Positions 19,722-30,110 of a DNA stretch of 64,000 bases are shown one piece after another. This DNA comes from Candidatus Neomarinimicrobiota bacterium (GTDB taxonomy: Bacteria; Fidelibacterota; UBA2242; B5-G15), in assembly GCA_017656425.1 (NCBI GenBank), contig JACDNV010000006.1:1-64000 (forward strand), given 5' to 3'. Positions within the stretch are counted from its first letter, which is position 1, and each line of letters begins with the position of its first letter. A model generated the notes under the pieces. The model did not search any database. It saw only the letters and a program-made list of their open reading frames with translations, and was not told where the DNA came from. The position numbers and the translations under genes are program-made.

Positions 19722-21419
19722 ATGAGGAAATTAATTCAATACCTATTCTTATCATTCCTATTAATACTAACATCGTGTGCAAAAAGACCTGAGCCCGCTA
19801 AAAATATCCTATTGTCAACATCCTTTAAAAATTTTACCATGGAGGATTTTTATAATTATTTTCCTGAAAAATCTTTCAAAAACCTCAAAAAACACCAAAA
19901 GAAGGATTACATAATAGAATTTTGCAAAAGAGAACTTTTTTATAAAGATGCACTCGATAAAAATTATGACAGAATACCAGAAATAAAAAATGACTTGGAA
20001 ATACGCAGAAAAGAAATTCTTTTCAATTTATACTATCAAAAAGTGGTAATTGATACTATAATTAATGATGAGAAATTAAAAGACCTGTATGAAAAAATGA
20101 AAAAGGAAATCAATATGAGACAAATATTCATAAAGATTGGGGGAAAGAATGGAAGATCAAAAAAAGAAGCTTATAATCTCGCAATGAGTATATACAACAA
20201 GCTTAAAAACGATGCTGACTTTCAAAAGCTGGCAAAACAATACTCCGATGATAAAGCTTCTGCTGCCTATGGCGGAATATTACCACCCAAAAAGTGGGTA
20301 CGCCTACCAAAAAGCTATCGAGATATCATATACAACATGAAAGAGGGAGAAATTACAGAACCCATTTTCTATAATAATGGTTACTATATTTTTCAAGTCA
20401 TAAAAGTAGAATTCAAAAAACTTATTCCATTTGAAGAATATAAAGAAACATTAAAACAAATTTATATTATGGACAATCAAAGCTATGTTCGAAATATTCG
20501 CAGTAAAATGATTAATAATATTATTAATACACACAAAATAAAATTGAATAAAAATAATATCAAAGTTATTGCAAACTACTATAGGACAAAATTAAGAGAG
20601 CTAAAAAATCAAAAGATAACGCCTGAAAAGAAGGTTGAAATCCTAAAAACTTACCCAAAAAACATAGTTTTGGCCGAATGGGATAGTGGTAAATACAGGC
20701 TTAAAGATTTACTCAGTGATTACGAATACAAAACCGAAGCATTACTTTATAATGTTCAAATCGAATCCAACTTAGCATACCTACTCAGGGACATAATAAT
20801 TCGAAATATAGTCGAGAAGGAAGCTGTAAAATTCGGGCTGGATACTACAAAAACCTTTCTAAAAACATTCGAGAGCTATAGTAAAAACGTAATACTAAAA
20901 AAATATAAGAAGGAAGAGATTGAAAATAAGATAACAATAAACGACAATGAATTACTGGAATATTATAATAAACACAAGGATTCTTTATACATTAACCCAA
21001 CAATGGTTCAAACATGGTCAATAGTGGTTCCATCCAGAGATGATGCAAAAAGAATCATTAATATGCTAAGAAATGGGAGTGATTTTGATACACTTTTTAA
21101 TAACTATTCGAAAAGATTTCAAAAAATCAAAGGATATCTTGGTTATATCAACAAAAACCAATACAGTGTTATAGGACAAATAGCGACAAGAATGAAACCA
21201 AACACCATTTACCCGGAACCGGTCTCCTACAGAGGAGATTGGGCTGTTATCAAAGTTGGCAATATAATTCCTGAAGGTCCTTCCCCCTTTGAAGAAGTTA
21301 AGGGAAAAGTTAAAATTGATTTAATTAGATGGAAGACAAAAAATACTGAAAATCAGCTCTATATAAAGCTAAAAAATAAATATAGTGCTAAAATAAACTG
21401 GGCTTTAGCTGGCTTATAA
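19722..21419 (+). CDS. Parvulin-type peptidyl-prolyl isomerase lipoprotein, two PpiC domains
   Basis: A 565-residue lipoprotein with lipobox LTSC (Cys19). A SurA-like N-terminal helical region is followed by a clear PpiC rotamase domain (about 128-228, with MRQIFIKIG, FQKLAKQYSDDKASAAYGG and GEITEPIFYNNGYYIFQV). A second, weaker rotamase domain spans about 415-530 (FDTLFNNYSK through RGDWAVIKV). It is predicted to assist folding of secreted or outer-membrane proteins in the periplasm, perhaps the type IX-exported enzymes encoded next door. GGAGG lies before the ATG. It converges with the following gene, with an AAGATGAT / ATCATCTT inverted pair between the stops. Confidence 0.85.
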   Translation: MRKLIQYLFLSFLLILTSCAKRPEPAKNILLSTSFKNFTMEDFYNYFPEKSFKNLKKHQKKDYIIEFCKRELFYKDALDKNYDRIPEIKNDLEIRRKEILFNLYYQKVVIDTIINDEKLKDLYEKMKKEINMRQIFIKIGGKNGRSKKEAYNLAMSIYNKLKNDADFQKLAKQYSDDKASAAYGGILPPKKWVRLPKSYRDIIYNMKEGEITEPIFYNNGYYIFQVIKVEFKKLIPFEEYKETLKQIYIMDNQSYVRNIRSKMINNIINTHKIKLNKNNIKVIANYYRTKLRELKNQKITPEKKVEILKTYPKNIVLAEWDSGKYRLKDLLSDYEYKTEALLYNVQIESNLAYLLRDIIIRNIVEKEAVKFGLDTTKTFLKTFESYSKNVILKKYKKEEIENKITINDNELLEYYNKHKDSLYINPTMVQTWSIVVPSRDDAKRIINMLRNGSDFDTLFNNYSKRFQKIKGYLGYINKNQYSVIGQIATRMKPNTIYPEPVSYRGDWAVIKVGNIIPEGPSPFEEVKGKVKIDLIRWKTKNTENQLYIKLKNKYSAKINWALAGL

Positions 21420-21454
21420 AAGATGATATTTTATATTTCAACAGCACCGTAAAT

Positions 21455-24178
21455 TTATTTCAACAAAATCATCTTTCTTGTAATTCTCTTATTCGCAGTT
21501 ATCAATTGATAAAAATAGATCCCGGAGGGCATATTATCCATATCAATTCGAACAGAATAATATCCAGGTTTCACTTTACAATTTAGCACTTCCTTAACTT
21601 TTCGACCAACCAGATCGTATACTATCAGTTTGACATTTTCTTCTTCTGGTAAAGTAAAACGTATTACAGTATAAGCATTAAAAGGGTTAGGATAGTTTTG
21701 TAGTAATTCATAGTCCAGCGCAACATATTCTTCTTGATTCTCTATAGACTGCTCATACTTCTTATAAATATTAAAAATTTCCTCATCAGACAGTGCTCTG
21801 CTATATATTCTAATCTCATCTACCCTTCCTTTAAAGAAAGCATCATTATAGGGAGAATTTATCCCTATACCTAGGTAATCATCATTAATAGATAATAAAC
21901 CGCTATAGATATATATTGTATCCAAAAGTCCATCTATAAAATTCCTAATGTTATCTCCATCATAAACAAAGCCAAAGTGGTGCCATGATCCTGTCATTTC
22001 ATCTTTATTAATAGTGTATGGAAATATCCTCCACTCCTGATATCTATCTGAATAAAACACATTGTAAATTCTTGAATTATTTTCTCTTAGTTCAAAGAAA
22101 CCGTAATTTTTACCTTTTTGAATTAAATTCTGGTTTCCAGACGCATCTTCCAGCATGACCCACGCACATATTGTTATTTGATCAGAAATATCCAGACTGA
22201 AATCATCCTCAATTAAGCAATAACTACTACCGTTGAAACTCAAAGCATTCCCTTCTACACCTTCTACAATTTCTGTATTGTATAACTTACCGGAATTTCC
22301 TGCACTGGCATCTTTTACAATTGTACTTGTATCAGCAAGCTCATCAAATGTAAAATAAGCAACAAGATCCTCTTCCAGAGTCGTTCTTAAACCGATAATA
22401 TAAAAATAATCAAAGAGTGTCCACCCCCAGAATGCAACTATTGATAGCGTATTCTTTCCTTTTTTTACAGGAATCATTCCAGCATCTACTATTGACCATT
22501 CCTGCCCTGTCTTCGGGAAAAAAATCTCTCCAATTCTATCACCATTTACATATAGAAAATTGTATTTTTCAGTATCATAAGGATTCGAATACCCTATTTT
22601 TAGTGGGAAATTTCCTTCCAATAAAGAGTAAAATGTAATACATATACTATCTTCTGGAGGCTCATGGTCCATAAAAACATACCCACTCCCTGAATATCCT
22701 TGTTGATCAGTTTTTACCACTGCATCTCCAGATAACTGACCGGACTCCGCTTCTATCTTTACACCTCCAACACCTACATTTATATTTACTTTTTGACTTT
22801 CTCTATAATTTCCAACAGAATCATAAGCAACTGCAAAAACAGTGTAAAATCCAGATGGTACTTTTTCCAACAGAAATATGTAGATAGAATCACTATCATC
22901 CTCACTATATACAGAATCCACTCCAACTAAACTATCGTTTACATAAAATTCAACAAATGCAAGATTTCCATCTTCATCCCACGCTTTTGCCTTTATTTCG
23001 ATATCACTACTGTCTTTATATACATATCCTTCTTTTGGATTTAATAAATTAATTTTAGGCCATTGTCCCCATTTACCTTTAATATCCACTTCATCCCTAT
23101 AATTATTCCAGATATCAAACATATTGTATCGCATAAGTTCTCTTGAAGAAGTTTGCAAATCAGTCCATGACCAAGCAAGTGCACCAGCATAGCCCAGTTT
23201 ATACAATCTTCTAAATAGAGTGTCGGGTTCGCTGTATCTTGATTCTCCTGTACGATATGCCTTAGTATGAAACTCCGCAATCACCAATGGCTTATCAATC
23301 TGCCAGTAGGAAAATGGTCTATAAAAAGGTGAATCAGGATAATAGGGATAATCATAGTAATGAAGACAGTAAAAATCCATGTATCCCAAACTATCACCAC
23401 CAGCCCCCATTAACTCACTATCTTTATAATAATTTTTACTTACATTCTTATAGTCGCTTGTTTGTAGAACTACATCTGTTAATGCAAATAGCGCCCACGT
23501 CCCATTTGTAACTTTTGCATCAGGATCAGTTCGATGAATTGCACCTGCACAGAGATTTACAAACTTTTGTATATCAGCCATTGGAACATGCTCCGTAAAA
23601 TCCCATCCAAACTCATTACTCATGCCTTCTGCTTCATTAAATATCTCCCAAGCAATAACTGCAGGATGATCTTTTAGTGAATCTACCATTGGAACCAAAC
23701 AATTTTCTATATAGGAGCTCACATACTCATCATTGGTTAATAATTTCTTATTCCTTTCTTTTATATAATCAGGTAAGTTTTCTCTCAACATATCAAAAGA
23801 CCATAAACATAAAATAATTCCCACTTCTCGTCTCCAGGCTATATCAAGTATTTTTCTTAAATCTGATATTGCACTATCTCCGGGACCAATTACATATCCA
23901 TTCTCATCGAACTCAGGTGTTTCCACACCATTTGTATGCAACCATAATCTGACTGCATTTCCTCTATGATCGTGAATATCAAGAAACATATCAGCAAAGG
24001 CTTTAAAATCAGTCGGACTTGGTCCGATATCACGAGCAAAGTTTATCCATGCAACATTTACACCATTTAAGAATAAATCTTGATCATTAAATCCAATCCT
24101 GTTTAATTGCCCATATATATTTACTGTATGAATTATTAATATAGAAATGATAATAAACCTCAATTCCTTACACAACAT
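21455..24178 (-). CDS. Type IX-secreted GH5-like mannanase with CBM35-like and LamG domains
   Basis: A 907-residue modular enzyme. In order: signal peptide (1-23), GH5-type barrel (about 28-375), Ig-like domain (about 380-470, LAFVEFYVNDSLVG), CBM35/CBM6-like domain (about 475-600, KIEAESGQLSG), LamG/concanavalin-like domain (about 605-800) and a Por sorting domain with NYPNPFN. Glu182 in FNEAEG and Glu302 in IAEFHT are the catalytic pair. The ATG at 24178 with AGAGGTGG upstream is preferred to the GTG at 24187. It is a likely cell-surface beta-mannan or glucomannan depolymerase feeding the TonB receptor. Confidence 0.87.
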   Translation of the reverse strand: MLCKELRFIIISILIIHTVNIYGQLNRIGFNDQDLFLNGVNVAWINFARDIGPSPTDFKAFADMFLDIHDHRGNAVRLWLHTNGVETPEFDENGYVIGPGDSAISDLRKILDIAWRREVGIILCLWSFDMLRENLPDYIKERNKKLLTNDEYVSSYIENCLVPMVDSLKDHPAVIAWEIFNEAEGMSNEFGWDFTEHVPMADIQKFVNLCAGAIHRTDPDAKVTNGTWALFALTDVVLQTSDYKNVSKNYYKDSELMGAGGDSLGYMDFYCLHYYDYPYYPDSPFYRPFSYWQIDKPLVIAEFHTKAYRTGESRYSEPDTLFRRLYKLGYAGALAWSWTDLQTSSRELMRYNMFDIWNNYRDEVDIKGKWGQWPKINLLNPKEGYVYKDSSDIEIKAKAWDEDGNLAFVEFYVNDSLVGVDSVYSEDDSDSIYIFLLEKVPSGFYTVFAVAYDSVGNYRESQKVNINVGVGGVKIEAESGQLSGDAVVKTDQQGYSGSGYVFMDHEPPEDSICITFYSLLEGNFPLKIGYSNPYDTEKYNFLYVNGDRIGEIFFPKTGQEWSIVDAGMIPVKKGKNTLSIVAFWGWTLFDYFYIIGLRTTLEEDLVAYFTFDELADTSTIVKDASAGNSGKLYNTEIVEGVEGNALSFNGSSYCLIEDDFSLDISDQITICAWVMLEDASGNQNLIQKGKNYGFFELRENNSRIYNVFYSDRYQEWRIFPYTINKDEMTGSWHHFGFVYDGDNIRNFIDGLLDTIYIYSGLLSINDDYLGIGINSPYNDAFFKGRVDEIRIYSRALSDEEIFNIYKKYEQSIENQEEYVALDYELLQNYPNPFNAYTVIRFTLPEEENVKLIVYDLVGRKVKEVLNCKVKPGYYSVRIDMDNMPSGIYFYQLITANKRITRKMILLK

Positions 24179-24200
24179 AGTTACCACCTCTTACCTCAAC

Positions 24201-24240
24201 AAATAAAAAAGCCAGCAGGTGATTTCTCACCTGCTGGCTT
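24201..24240 (-). terminator. Rho-independent terminator after the beta-helix protein gene
   Basis: A perfect 14-bp stem: AAGCCAGCAGGTGA at 24209-24222 pairs with TCACCTGCTGGCTT at 24227-24240 around the loop TTTC. On the minus strand the stem is followed by a T-tract (A run 24205-24210 on the plus strand). It therefore ends leftward transcription from the gene at 24265-26823 and separates it from the GH5-LamG gene. Confidence 0.9.
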
Positions 24241-24264
24241 ATATAATACAAACCGAAGCATAGC

Positions 24265-26823
24265 TTACTTCAATACAACCATCTTTCTATTCAGCTTAAC
24301 TTTTCCAGCTTCCAGCTGATAAAAGTAGATCCCAGAGGGTAAATTACCTGCATCAAAATTAATAGCATGATATCCAGCATTCATATGCCGGTTTAACATA
24401 GTAGCTACTCTCTGTCCAAGCATGTTATAAATATTCAGTTTAACATGCTGTGGTTTTTCGATATAGAATCCAATAGTTGTTGTTGGATTAAATGGATTAG
24501 GATAGTTCTGGTCAAGTCTATACTGTTTTGCAAGATTATTGTCTTCTTTAATACCAACTTCAATTTCCGTCTTACTTATGATCTGGATAAGGTCTATCTT
24601 TGTGGAACTACCGGTAATTGCAATTTCATGGCTTCCAGCATCGGCAGAGAATGCGCCAGTCGTTAAATCTGTCCCAGTTGTATCATACTTAAATGTAACA
24701 TTTTCAATTACAGTCCCGTCAACTGATATACTACCAGTCGCATCAGCTCCACTGGAATTACAATAGAATACACGAACTTTATATTCTCCCGCATTTTCCA
24801 GATTTACTGTAAATGAGACAGTGCCATTTGTACCTAAATCAACAGATTTGAATGAGGATGGTACCCACGCACCTGAACCTCCTGGGGTAGCATTGTAACT
24901 AACAGCATCTTTTGCATCTAAGTGAACTATTAAATTTTCTGTGCCTGGTTCGTAAAATTCCACCCACTGAAATGAAATTGGATTCCAAGAATACTGTAAT
25001 TTTAGCGTATTCTGTCCAGAAACCAAAGCAATATATTCACTTCCATCAAAACAATGTAGTTCAGCTGTCGCATAAAAAGCTTCATAAAATTCATCCGTAC
25101 TTTTTCCGGTCCAGAATGTCTGTGGATCATCCGAGCCTGTCCATACAACAAGTTGCCCCCATTTACGAGCGGCATCAACAATATTGTGTCCATTTAAAAT
25201 AAAATCAAAGCCTATATTTACTCCATCAGCCCTAGCTTTCATTTTCATATCTATAGGACCCTCATAATCCGAATCGAAAGTCCACTCTATTGAAGAACCA
25301 GGTTCTAATGTATACCATGCTTCACCTTCAAAAGTAGCAACCTCGGCTCCATCACTAACATTACCATCTTCTGCTTCTATTGTGGCAATTGGTTGTTCTA
25401 TAATTTTATTACCAGGTAGCGCTTCTATCCATGCCACATATGCATCTTTATTTGCTTCCCAATCAGCTTTTTTATCAGGGAACCAGTTCAAATCACCAAG
25501 TGGTAATCCATCTGTTCCCTTTGTTAATAATTCGGCTGGCTGAGTGTAATGAAAGTCTTCAGGTAATGGCCATAGTATATCAGTATGTATTACATCACCA
25601 GCCTCATCAGTAGGTATCCCCCATGCCCATTCAGTCGATGGAGAGATTCCCTCTCTTAAACCCTCAATACATGCTATCATTGAATCAACTACCCAGTCGT
25701 CAACATCGGCATCAAAATTGGGTTTCTCAGCAAGCCATAATGTATCAAGCACCCTCCTCTGTATATATTCTTCACCAAAGTACCATTTTCTTGTGAAATT
25801 AGACAGAAATGGTTGTGGCTTATATGGTCCATCAGCTACCCCCTCTTTTGTATAGTATTCTGCAAATTTTGGATCTCTCCAAGCTGCTACAGGACCAAAA
25901 AGAATTCTCCTACCTTCTTCTGTACCATATCTGCTTGGTAGATCACCAACAGTGAAGAACCCAACCGCATCTACCCAGTCATCCCTCTCAGGATCATAAT
26001 TGGTCTCACTTGTATACTCAGTCTTGGTCTGACCATGCCAGAATGGGTTTATCAAAAGTAAATTTGTAAAATAGGCTTCTTTCCACCAGGCTCCTGCATT
26101 TAACGAACGTCCCATGTTGACTATAGTATTATGGTTAAATCTCACGTAATTGCCAGCACCACCCTCAAGCTGAAACGGAGTGAACATTATATTAAGATAG
26201 GTACAGTTTTCCACAATCACTGTATCCTGGTCTGTTGTTATCCTGATTGTCTGACCAAGCCATTGCTGATCCGGAAACATATCCCCAAAATGCCTGAACT
26301 TACAATCTTCGTAGATTATATCATTGTTTTTCCCAGCGTACAGAATAATTCCAAATTTCTCTCTTTCAAATATTACGTTTTTCATATAGAACTTACAATT
26401 CTCTGCACTTACATCAATTGGGAAATAATAAGTCTGCACGCCATTTTCATCACAACCCAAGATTGCAACATTCATCAGAGTAAGAGAATTACTTACATTC
26501 ATTAATTGACCAGCAATTGAACCATCTTCTCTTGAAACCATTTGAATTATCGCAGGATGTAAATCGCTAGTTGGCTCTTCACCTACTATCACCAATGGGA
26601 AATCAATATTCATAGTCTCTGTAATCCAGTAGTATCCACCTGCCTGCAATTTGTAAATCTTTGCATCTCCGTATTTCTCAATAGCCTTTCTTAAAGTGTC
26701 CACGAAAATTTGCGTCCCATCCGTCCAAGGTACAAGTAGTGTGTCAGCAGCATTAGCCTGTTCTGGAATCATTGTTAAAAACATACAGACTAACAGGGTT
26801 AAAATTAAGTAACCTCTCCTCAT
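24265..26823 (-). CDS. Type IX-secreted beta-helix protein with carbohydrate-binding domains
   Basis: An 852-residue exported protein: signal peptide (1-25), a right-handed beta-helix region (about 35-250) with rungs such as LTLMNVAILGCDENG and DTVIVENCTYLN, a mixed region, two beta-sandwich domains that look like CBM35/CBM6 modules (about 485-625 and 630-755), and a C-terminal Por sorting domain containing NYPNPFNP (about 770-778). Beta-helix repeats suggest a polysaccharide lyase or binding protein, but no catalytic residues can be assigned. AGGAGG lies before the ATG. It lies 22 bases downstream of the TonB receptor and probably shares its transcript, occupying the position a SusD or surface glycan-binding protein would take. 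Confidence 0.75.
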   Translation of the reverse strand: MRRGYLILTLLVCMFLTMIPEQANAADTLLVPWTDGTQIFVDTLRKAIEKYGDAKIYKLQAGGYYWITETMNIDFPLVIVGEEPTSDLHPAIIQMVSREDGSIAGQLMNVSNSLTLMNVAILGCDENGVQTYYFPIDVSAENCKFYMKNVIFEREKFGIILYAGKNNDIIYEDCKFRHFGDMFPDQQWLGQTIRITTDQDTVIVENCTYLNIMFTPFQLEGGAGNYVRFNHNTIVNMGRSLNAGAWWKEAYFTNLLLINPFWHGQTKTEYTSETNYDPERDDWVDAVGFFTVGDLPSRYGTEEGRRILFGPVAAWRDPKFAEYYTKEGVADGPYKPQPFLSNFTRKWYFGEEYIQRRVLDTLWLAEKPNFDADVDDWVVDSMIACIEGLREGISPSTEWAWGIPTDEAGDVIHTDILWPLPEDFHYTQPAELLTKGTDGLPLGDLNWFPDKKADWEANKDAYVAWIEALPGNKIIEQPIATIEAEDGNVSDGAEVATFEGEAWYTLEPGSSIEWTFDSDYEGPIDMKMKARADGVNIGFDFILNGHNIVDAARKWGQLVVWTGSDDPQTFWTGKSTDEFYEAFYATAELHCFDGSEYIALVSGQNTLKLQYSWNPISFQWVEFYEPGTENLIVHLDAKDAVSYNATPGGSGAWVPSSFKSVDLGTNGTVSFTVNLENAGEYKVRVFYCNSSGADATGSISVDGTVIENVTFKYDTTGTDLTTGAFSADAGSHEIAITGSSTKIDLIQIISKTEIEVGIKEDNNLAKQYRLDQNYPNPFNPTTTIGFYIEKPQHVKLNIYNMLGQRVATMLNRHMNAGYHAINFDAGNLPSGIYFYQLEAGKVKLNRKMVVLK

Positions 26824-26844
26824 AATTTACCTCCTTTTTATTTG

Positions 26845-29800
26845 TTAAAATTTATACCTTAGCCCAACATCCATAGAAAAACCATAATATTCAATGTAAG
26901 ATGGTCTTGTGTAGTCAGCACCTAAATAAGTTTCATCGGGTTTTTCATTTAAATTGTTAAAATTAGCGTATAGTTCAATCCTATTATTTAGCTTTTGCCT
27001 AAAAGTCAAATCCCATCTATAGTAAGGTCCTGTCCTACTATCAAATTCAGGGTATTCGGCAATATAGGTTACTTTGTCAGTCTGATATAGAAATGATAAT
27101 CTTACAGAAAATCCTTTGTAATCATACCCTAATGTTAAATTTGCAATATATTTCGGCTGATCAGTGATCCTCGATGTCCTGGTAGTATCATATAATGTGT
27201 ACTCTTTATGTGGCGGTGGAGGAAAAGCAACAACTTTTGACCTTACTTTCCATAACTCCTTTTTTATACTTGAAGTAATATAAGTGAAATTTACATTCAG
27301 CACGAGTCCACTAAACATCCCTCTCAAATACCAGAAGTTAGTCTGCCATTCAAATTCAAACCCTCTATAATATCCAGGATATTTATTATTAAGATATGTA
27401 TCAATCTGTGGTCCCTGTTTTAGCCAGACCTCCGGTATGTTTAAACCTGAAAGGTCTACATCACGAGTCTGGAAATATTTTGAATAATACCTGAAAGATG
27501 TAAATAAGATTAGATCATATATTTCCTTATAAAACCCTGAAATTGATAAATATCCCAGATAGTTATTATAAAACGAAAAAGCTAAATCATAATTAATTGC
27601 ATGCTGTGGCTTTAATTTTGAATTGTTGGCTACACCCCATGTCCCAAATACATTTATAAAGGTCCTTGGAACATATTGAATATAGTCCGGTCTTGATATA
27701 GTTTCAGTCCTGGACAGTCTTACCCTCATCCAATCATTAGGTTTGAGATTCATTAGTATCATTGGTAGAGTATATATATTATCCCTTTTAATTGTTAATG
27801 TATCATAATCATATAATGTCACAGCCTTTCCTTCTTTTATTGCTTCAAGAATTTCCTCAAGAGTAGGGGGCTGATTATTTATAGTTACTTCTCTATATTT
27901 TCTACCATTGTACTTACTAAAATCCCTTTCCCATCTTACCCCAGCTATAACAGATATTTTCTTACCTATATTAAATTCTCCCATTGCATATGCTGCCTGA
28001 TGTACTTCAAAACCATCGTAATCACGACCGAAATAATCTACCATTGGAACCCTATCGATATCTATCGTATCATTTACATCAGCATTGAATAAAGCTTCCA
28101 ACAGGTAATCAGCCATATCTTCCTTAATTATATAACCCTGAGGATACCTTCCTCCCAGAAAATCATCCCTTTTATACTTATTATCTATAACTAGATAAAG
28201 TGGAAATCCCCCCTCATATTCTGGAGTATCCCAAAATGTACTATCAAACACTGCAGGATATTTTTCCATTAAATAAGATACCATTGTCTGTAAATCGCCA
28301 TTAAAACCACCGTATTGCTCACCCCATCTTCCAACTCTGTTTTCATCATTTAATCTATCAACATGTCTATATTTACCACCAAACTTAATATAACCATGTA
28401 GCAGATTTCCAAAATTATAAGGAACTTTAATATTCAACTGAGAACTCCAGATTTTTTCATATCTATCTATACTATTTTTGTATGCTTCTGAAAACCAGGT
28501 TTTTGCTGAATCAGGTGTTAAAAGATCCGGTATATCAAAGGGATCGGTTTTCGGCCCAACCTTGGTGGCATCAAGATTATTTCTCTCACGTATAAATGTT
28601 ACAATACTATTCCCTGAATATGGCATATCAGCTTCCGAACTGGAACGAGAAATACTAAAATCATAACTTAAAAATCCAAAATTCTGCTCCATTCCCATTG
28701 CACCTGTAAAAAGACTCGTTGTACCCTGAGATTTTTCTAAGGAAAAATTTCTTCTATTATCCTGAGTATTCACACCACTTATATTATCAAGCCTGTTCAC
28801 CGCATCCCATGACAATACATTATAAAAAGCATTGGCAGTTATTTTTCCATATGAGATTCTATAATCAGACAACAAGCTCAAACCTCTTCTCTGACGATAA
28901 ACATTTTCATCCCTGAGGGTTATGTTACTTGGGACTTTCCCAATTTTAGTAACATTCACAGATTCCCCAATATCCGGATCAAACTCTTTCTCTTCATAAT
29001 CCCTACGAATATAACCTGCAGAAAATTTATCAGCGCTCCTATCATAATTATCAATATGCCATGTTCCAATTACCCCCAGCCTTTTATTGAAAAATCTATT
29101 ACTGATACTACCAGTGAATTGATAATTCCCGTAATAATTTCTATTTTTACTATAACCTCCTTGAAAAGCCATATTCATATTAAATCTATCTGGGGCTTCT
29201 TTTAACTTTAAATTCACAGTACCACCGAATACATCAGCATCCATATCTGGAGTCACCACTTTTTTCAGTTCAATACCATCAAGAATATTTGAGGATATTA
29301 GAGACAAATCCACACTTCTATCATCACCACCTGTTGCCGGCAATCTAACGTCATTCACTGTAATAGCATTGAATTTTGGAGATAGCCCTCTAATAGCAAC
29401 TTTTGTCGCTTCTCCACCATAGCGTTCAATTGCAACTCCAGGTAATCTACCAATGGATTCTGCAGCATTTACATCTGGTAACTCTTCAATCCTATCTTTC
29501 GAAACTACGTTAACTATTTCATTAGAAGTAAATTGCTGGTTAATTGCAGACAACTGACCCTCCACCTGAGCAGTAACAACAATCTCCTCCCCCATAACAC
29601 CGCGATAATTAAGCTCAGCCCTTACTGTGGCCGTCTCACCCGGTTTTACCGTAACATCAATTTCTTTCTCTTCATAACCTATATACGATATTAATAATGT
29701 ATAATCGCCAGCAGGAACATTTAAAATGCTAAATCGTCCATCTTTATCAGTGGCGGCACCAATAAATGTTCCTTTTAATAAGACATTAGCATATGCCAGA

Positions 29801-29922
29801 GGTTCCTTCGTTGAACTATCGTACACATATCCAGATATATTCCCAGTTGCTTGACCAAGTAATCTATTTACAATGAATAATAAAATAAAAATATAAATAG
29901 ATCCACTAATGATTCTTGTCAT
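26845..29922 (-). CDS. TonB-dependent receptor with carboxypeptidase-regulatory domain
   Basis: A 1025-residue outer-membrane importer. A signal peptide (1-24) leads to a carboxypeptidase-D regulatory-like domain (about 27-105, GNISGYVYDSSTKEPLAYANV), a plug domain (about 120-240, with DVNAAESIGRLPGVAIERYGGE) and a long beta-barrel ending in an aromatic GLRYKF. The plug resembles the TonB-Xanth-Caul type (TIGR01782) rather than classical SusC. No SusD-like gene is adjacent. It is predicted to import manno- or gluco-oligosaccharides. GGAGGAAAT precedes the ATG. CGAAAA operator-like words lie upstream, next to the lacI gene. Confidence 0.88.
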   Translation of the reverse strand: MTRIISGSIYIFILLFIVNRLLGQATGNISGYVYDSSTKEPLAYANVLLKGTFIGAATDKDGRFSILNVPAGDYTLLISYIGYEEKEIDVTVKPGETATVRAELNYRGVMGEEIVVTAQVEGQLSAINQQFTSNEIVNVVSKDRIEELPDVNAAESIGRLPGVAIERYGGEATKVAIRGLSPKFNAITVNDVRLPATGGDDRSVDLSLISSNILDGIELKKVVTPDMDADVFGGTVNLKLKEAPDRFNMNMAFQGGYSKNRNYYGNYQFTGSISNRFFNKRLGVIGTWHIDNYDRSADKFSAGYIRRDYEEKEFDPDIGESVNVTKIGKVPSNITLRDENVYRQRRGLSLLSDYRISYGKITANAFYNVLSWDAVNRLDNISGVNTQDNRRNFSLEKSQGTTSLFTGAMGMEQNFGFLSYDFSISRSSSEADMPYSGNSIVTFIRERNNLDATKVGPKTDPFDIPDLLTPDSAKTWFSEAYKNSIDRYEKIWSSQLNIKVPYNFGNLLHGYIKFGGKYRHVDRLNDENRVGRWGEQYGGFNGDLQTMVSYLMEKYPAVFDSTFWDTPEYEGGFPLYLVIDNKYKRDDFLGGRYPQGYIIKEDMADYLLEALFNADVNDTIDIDRVPMVDYFGRDYDGFEVHQAAYAMGEFNIGKKISVIAGVRWERDFSKYNGRKYREVTINNQPPTLEEILEAIKEGKAVTLYDYDTLTIKRDNIYTLPMILMNLKPNDWMRVRLSRTETISRPDYIQYVPRTFINVFGTWGVANNSKLKPQHAINYDLAFSFYNNYLGYLSISGFYKEIYDLILFTSFRYYSKYFQTRDVDLSGLNIPEVWLKQGPQIDTYLNNKYPGYYRGFEFEWQTNFWYLRGMFSGLVLNVNFTYITSSIKKELWKVRSKVVAFPPPPHKEYTLYDTTRTSRITDQPKYIANLTLGYDYKGFSVRLSFLYQTDKVTYIAEYPEFDSRTGPYYRWDLTFRQKLNNRIELYANFNNLNEKPDETYLGADYTRPSYIEYYGFSMDVGLRYKF

Positions 29923-30048
29923 ATTTCCTCCGTATTTCGTTCTCTTTAATAAACTTTTTCATTGCTAAATTCATCATCCCCTCATTTGATTAAATCACTT
30001 TAAAGACAGGATTAATATATAAAAACGGTAACATTATGTCAACATTTT

Positions 30049-30086
30049 TTCTAAATATTTTCGATTATATTGAAACTTTACGAAAA
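30049..30086. promoter_or_regulatory. Operator-like inverted repeat upstream of the TonB receptor gene
   Basis: AAATATTTTCG at about 30056-30066 faces TTACGAAAATAAAT at about 30078-30091, an imperfect inverted repeat. The 11-mer AAATATTTTCG also occurs at 15903-15913 in the GH5/mannanase divergent promoter. It is a candidate LacI-regulator site controlling the receptor operon. Confidence 0.35.
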
Positions 30087-30110
30087 TAAATATAAAGAAT
30101 TATTGAATCT

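Noticed and set aside
26131-26505. Plus-strand open frame of 124 codons
   Set aside because: It lies wholly inside the type IX-secreted beta-helix gene on the other strand and has no family features.
26845-29922. SusC with SusD partner
   Set aside because: The receptor's plug resembles the TonB-Xanth-Caul type and no adjacent gene has SusD-like features.
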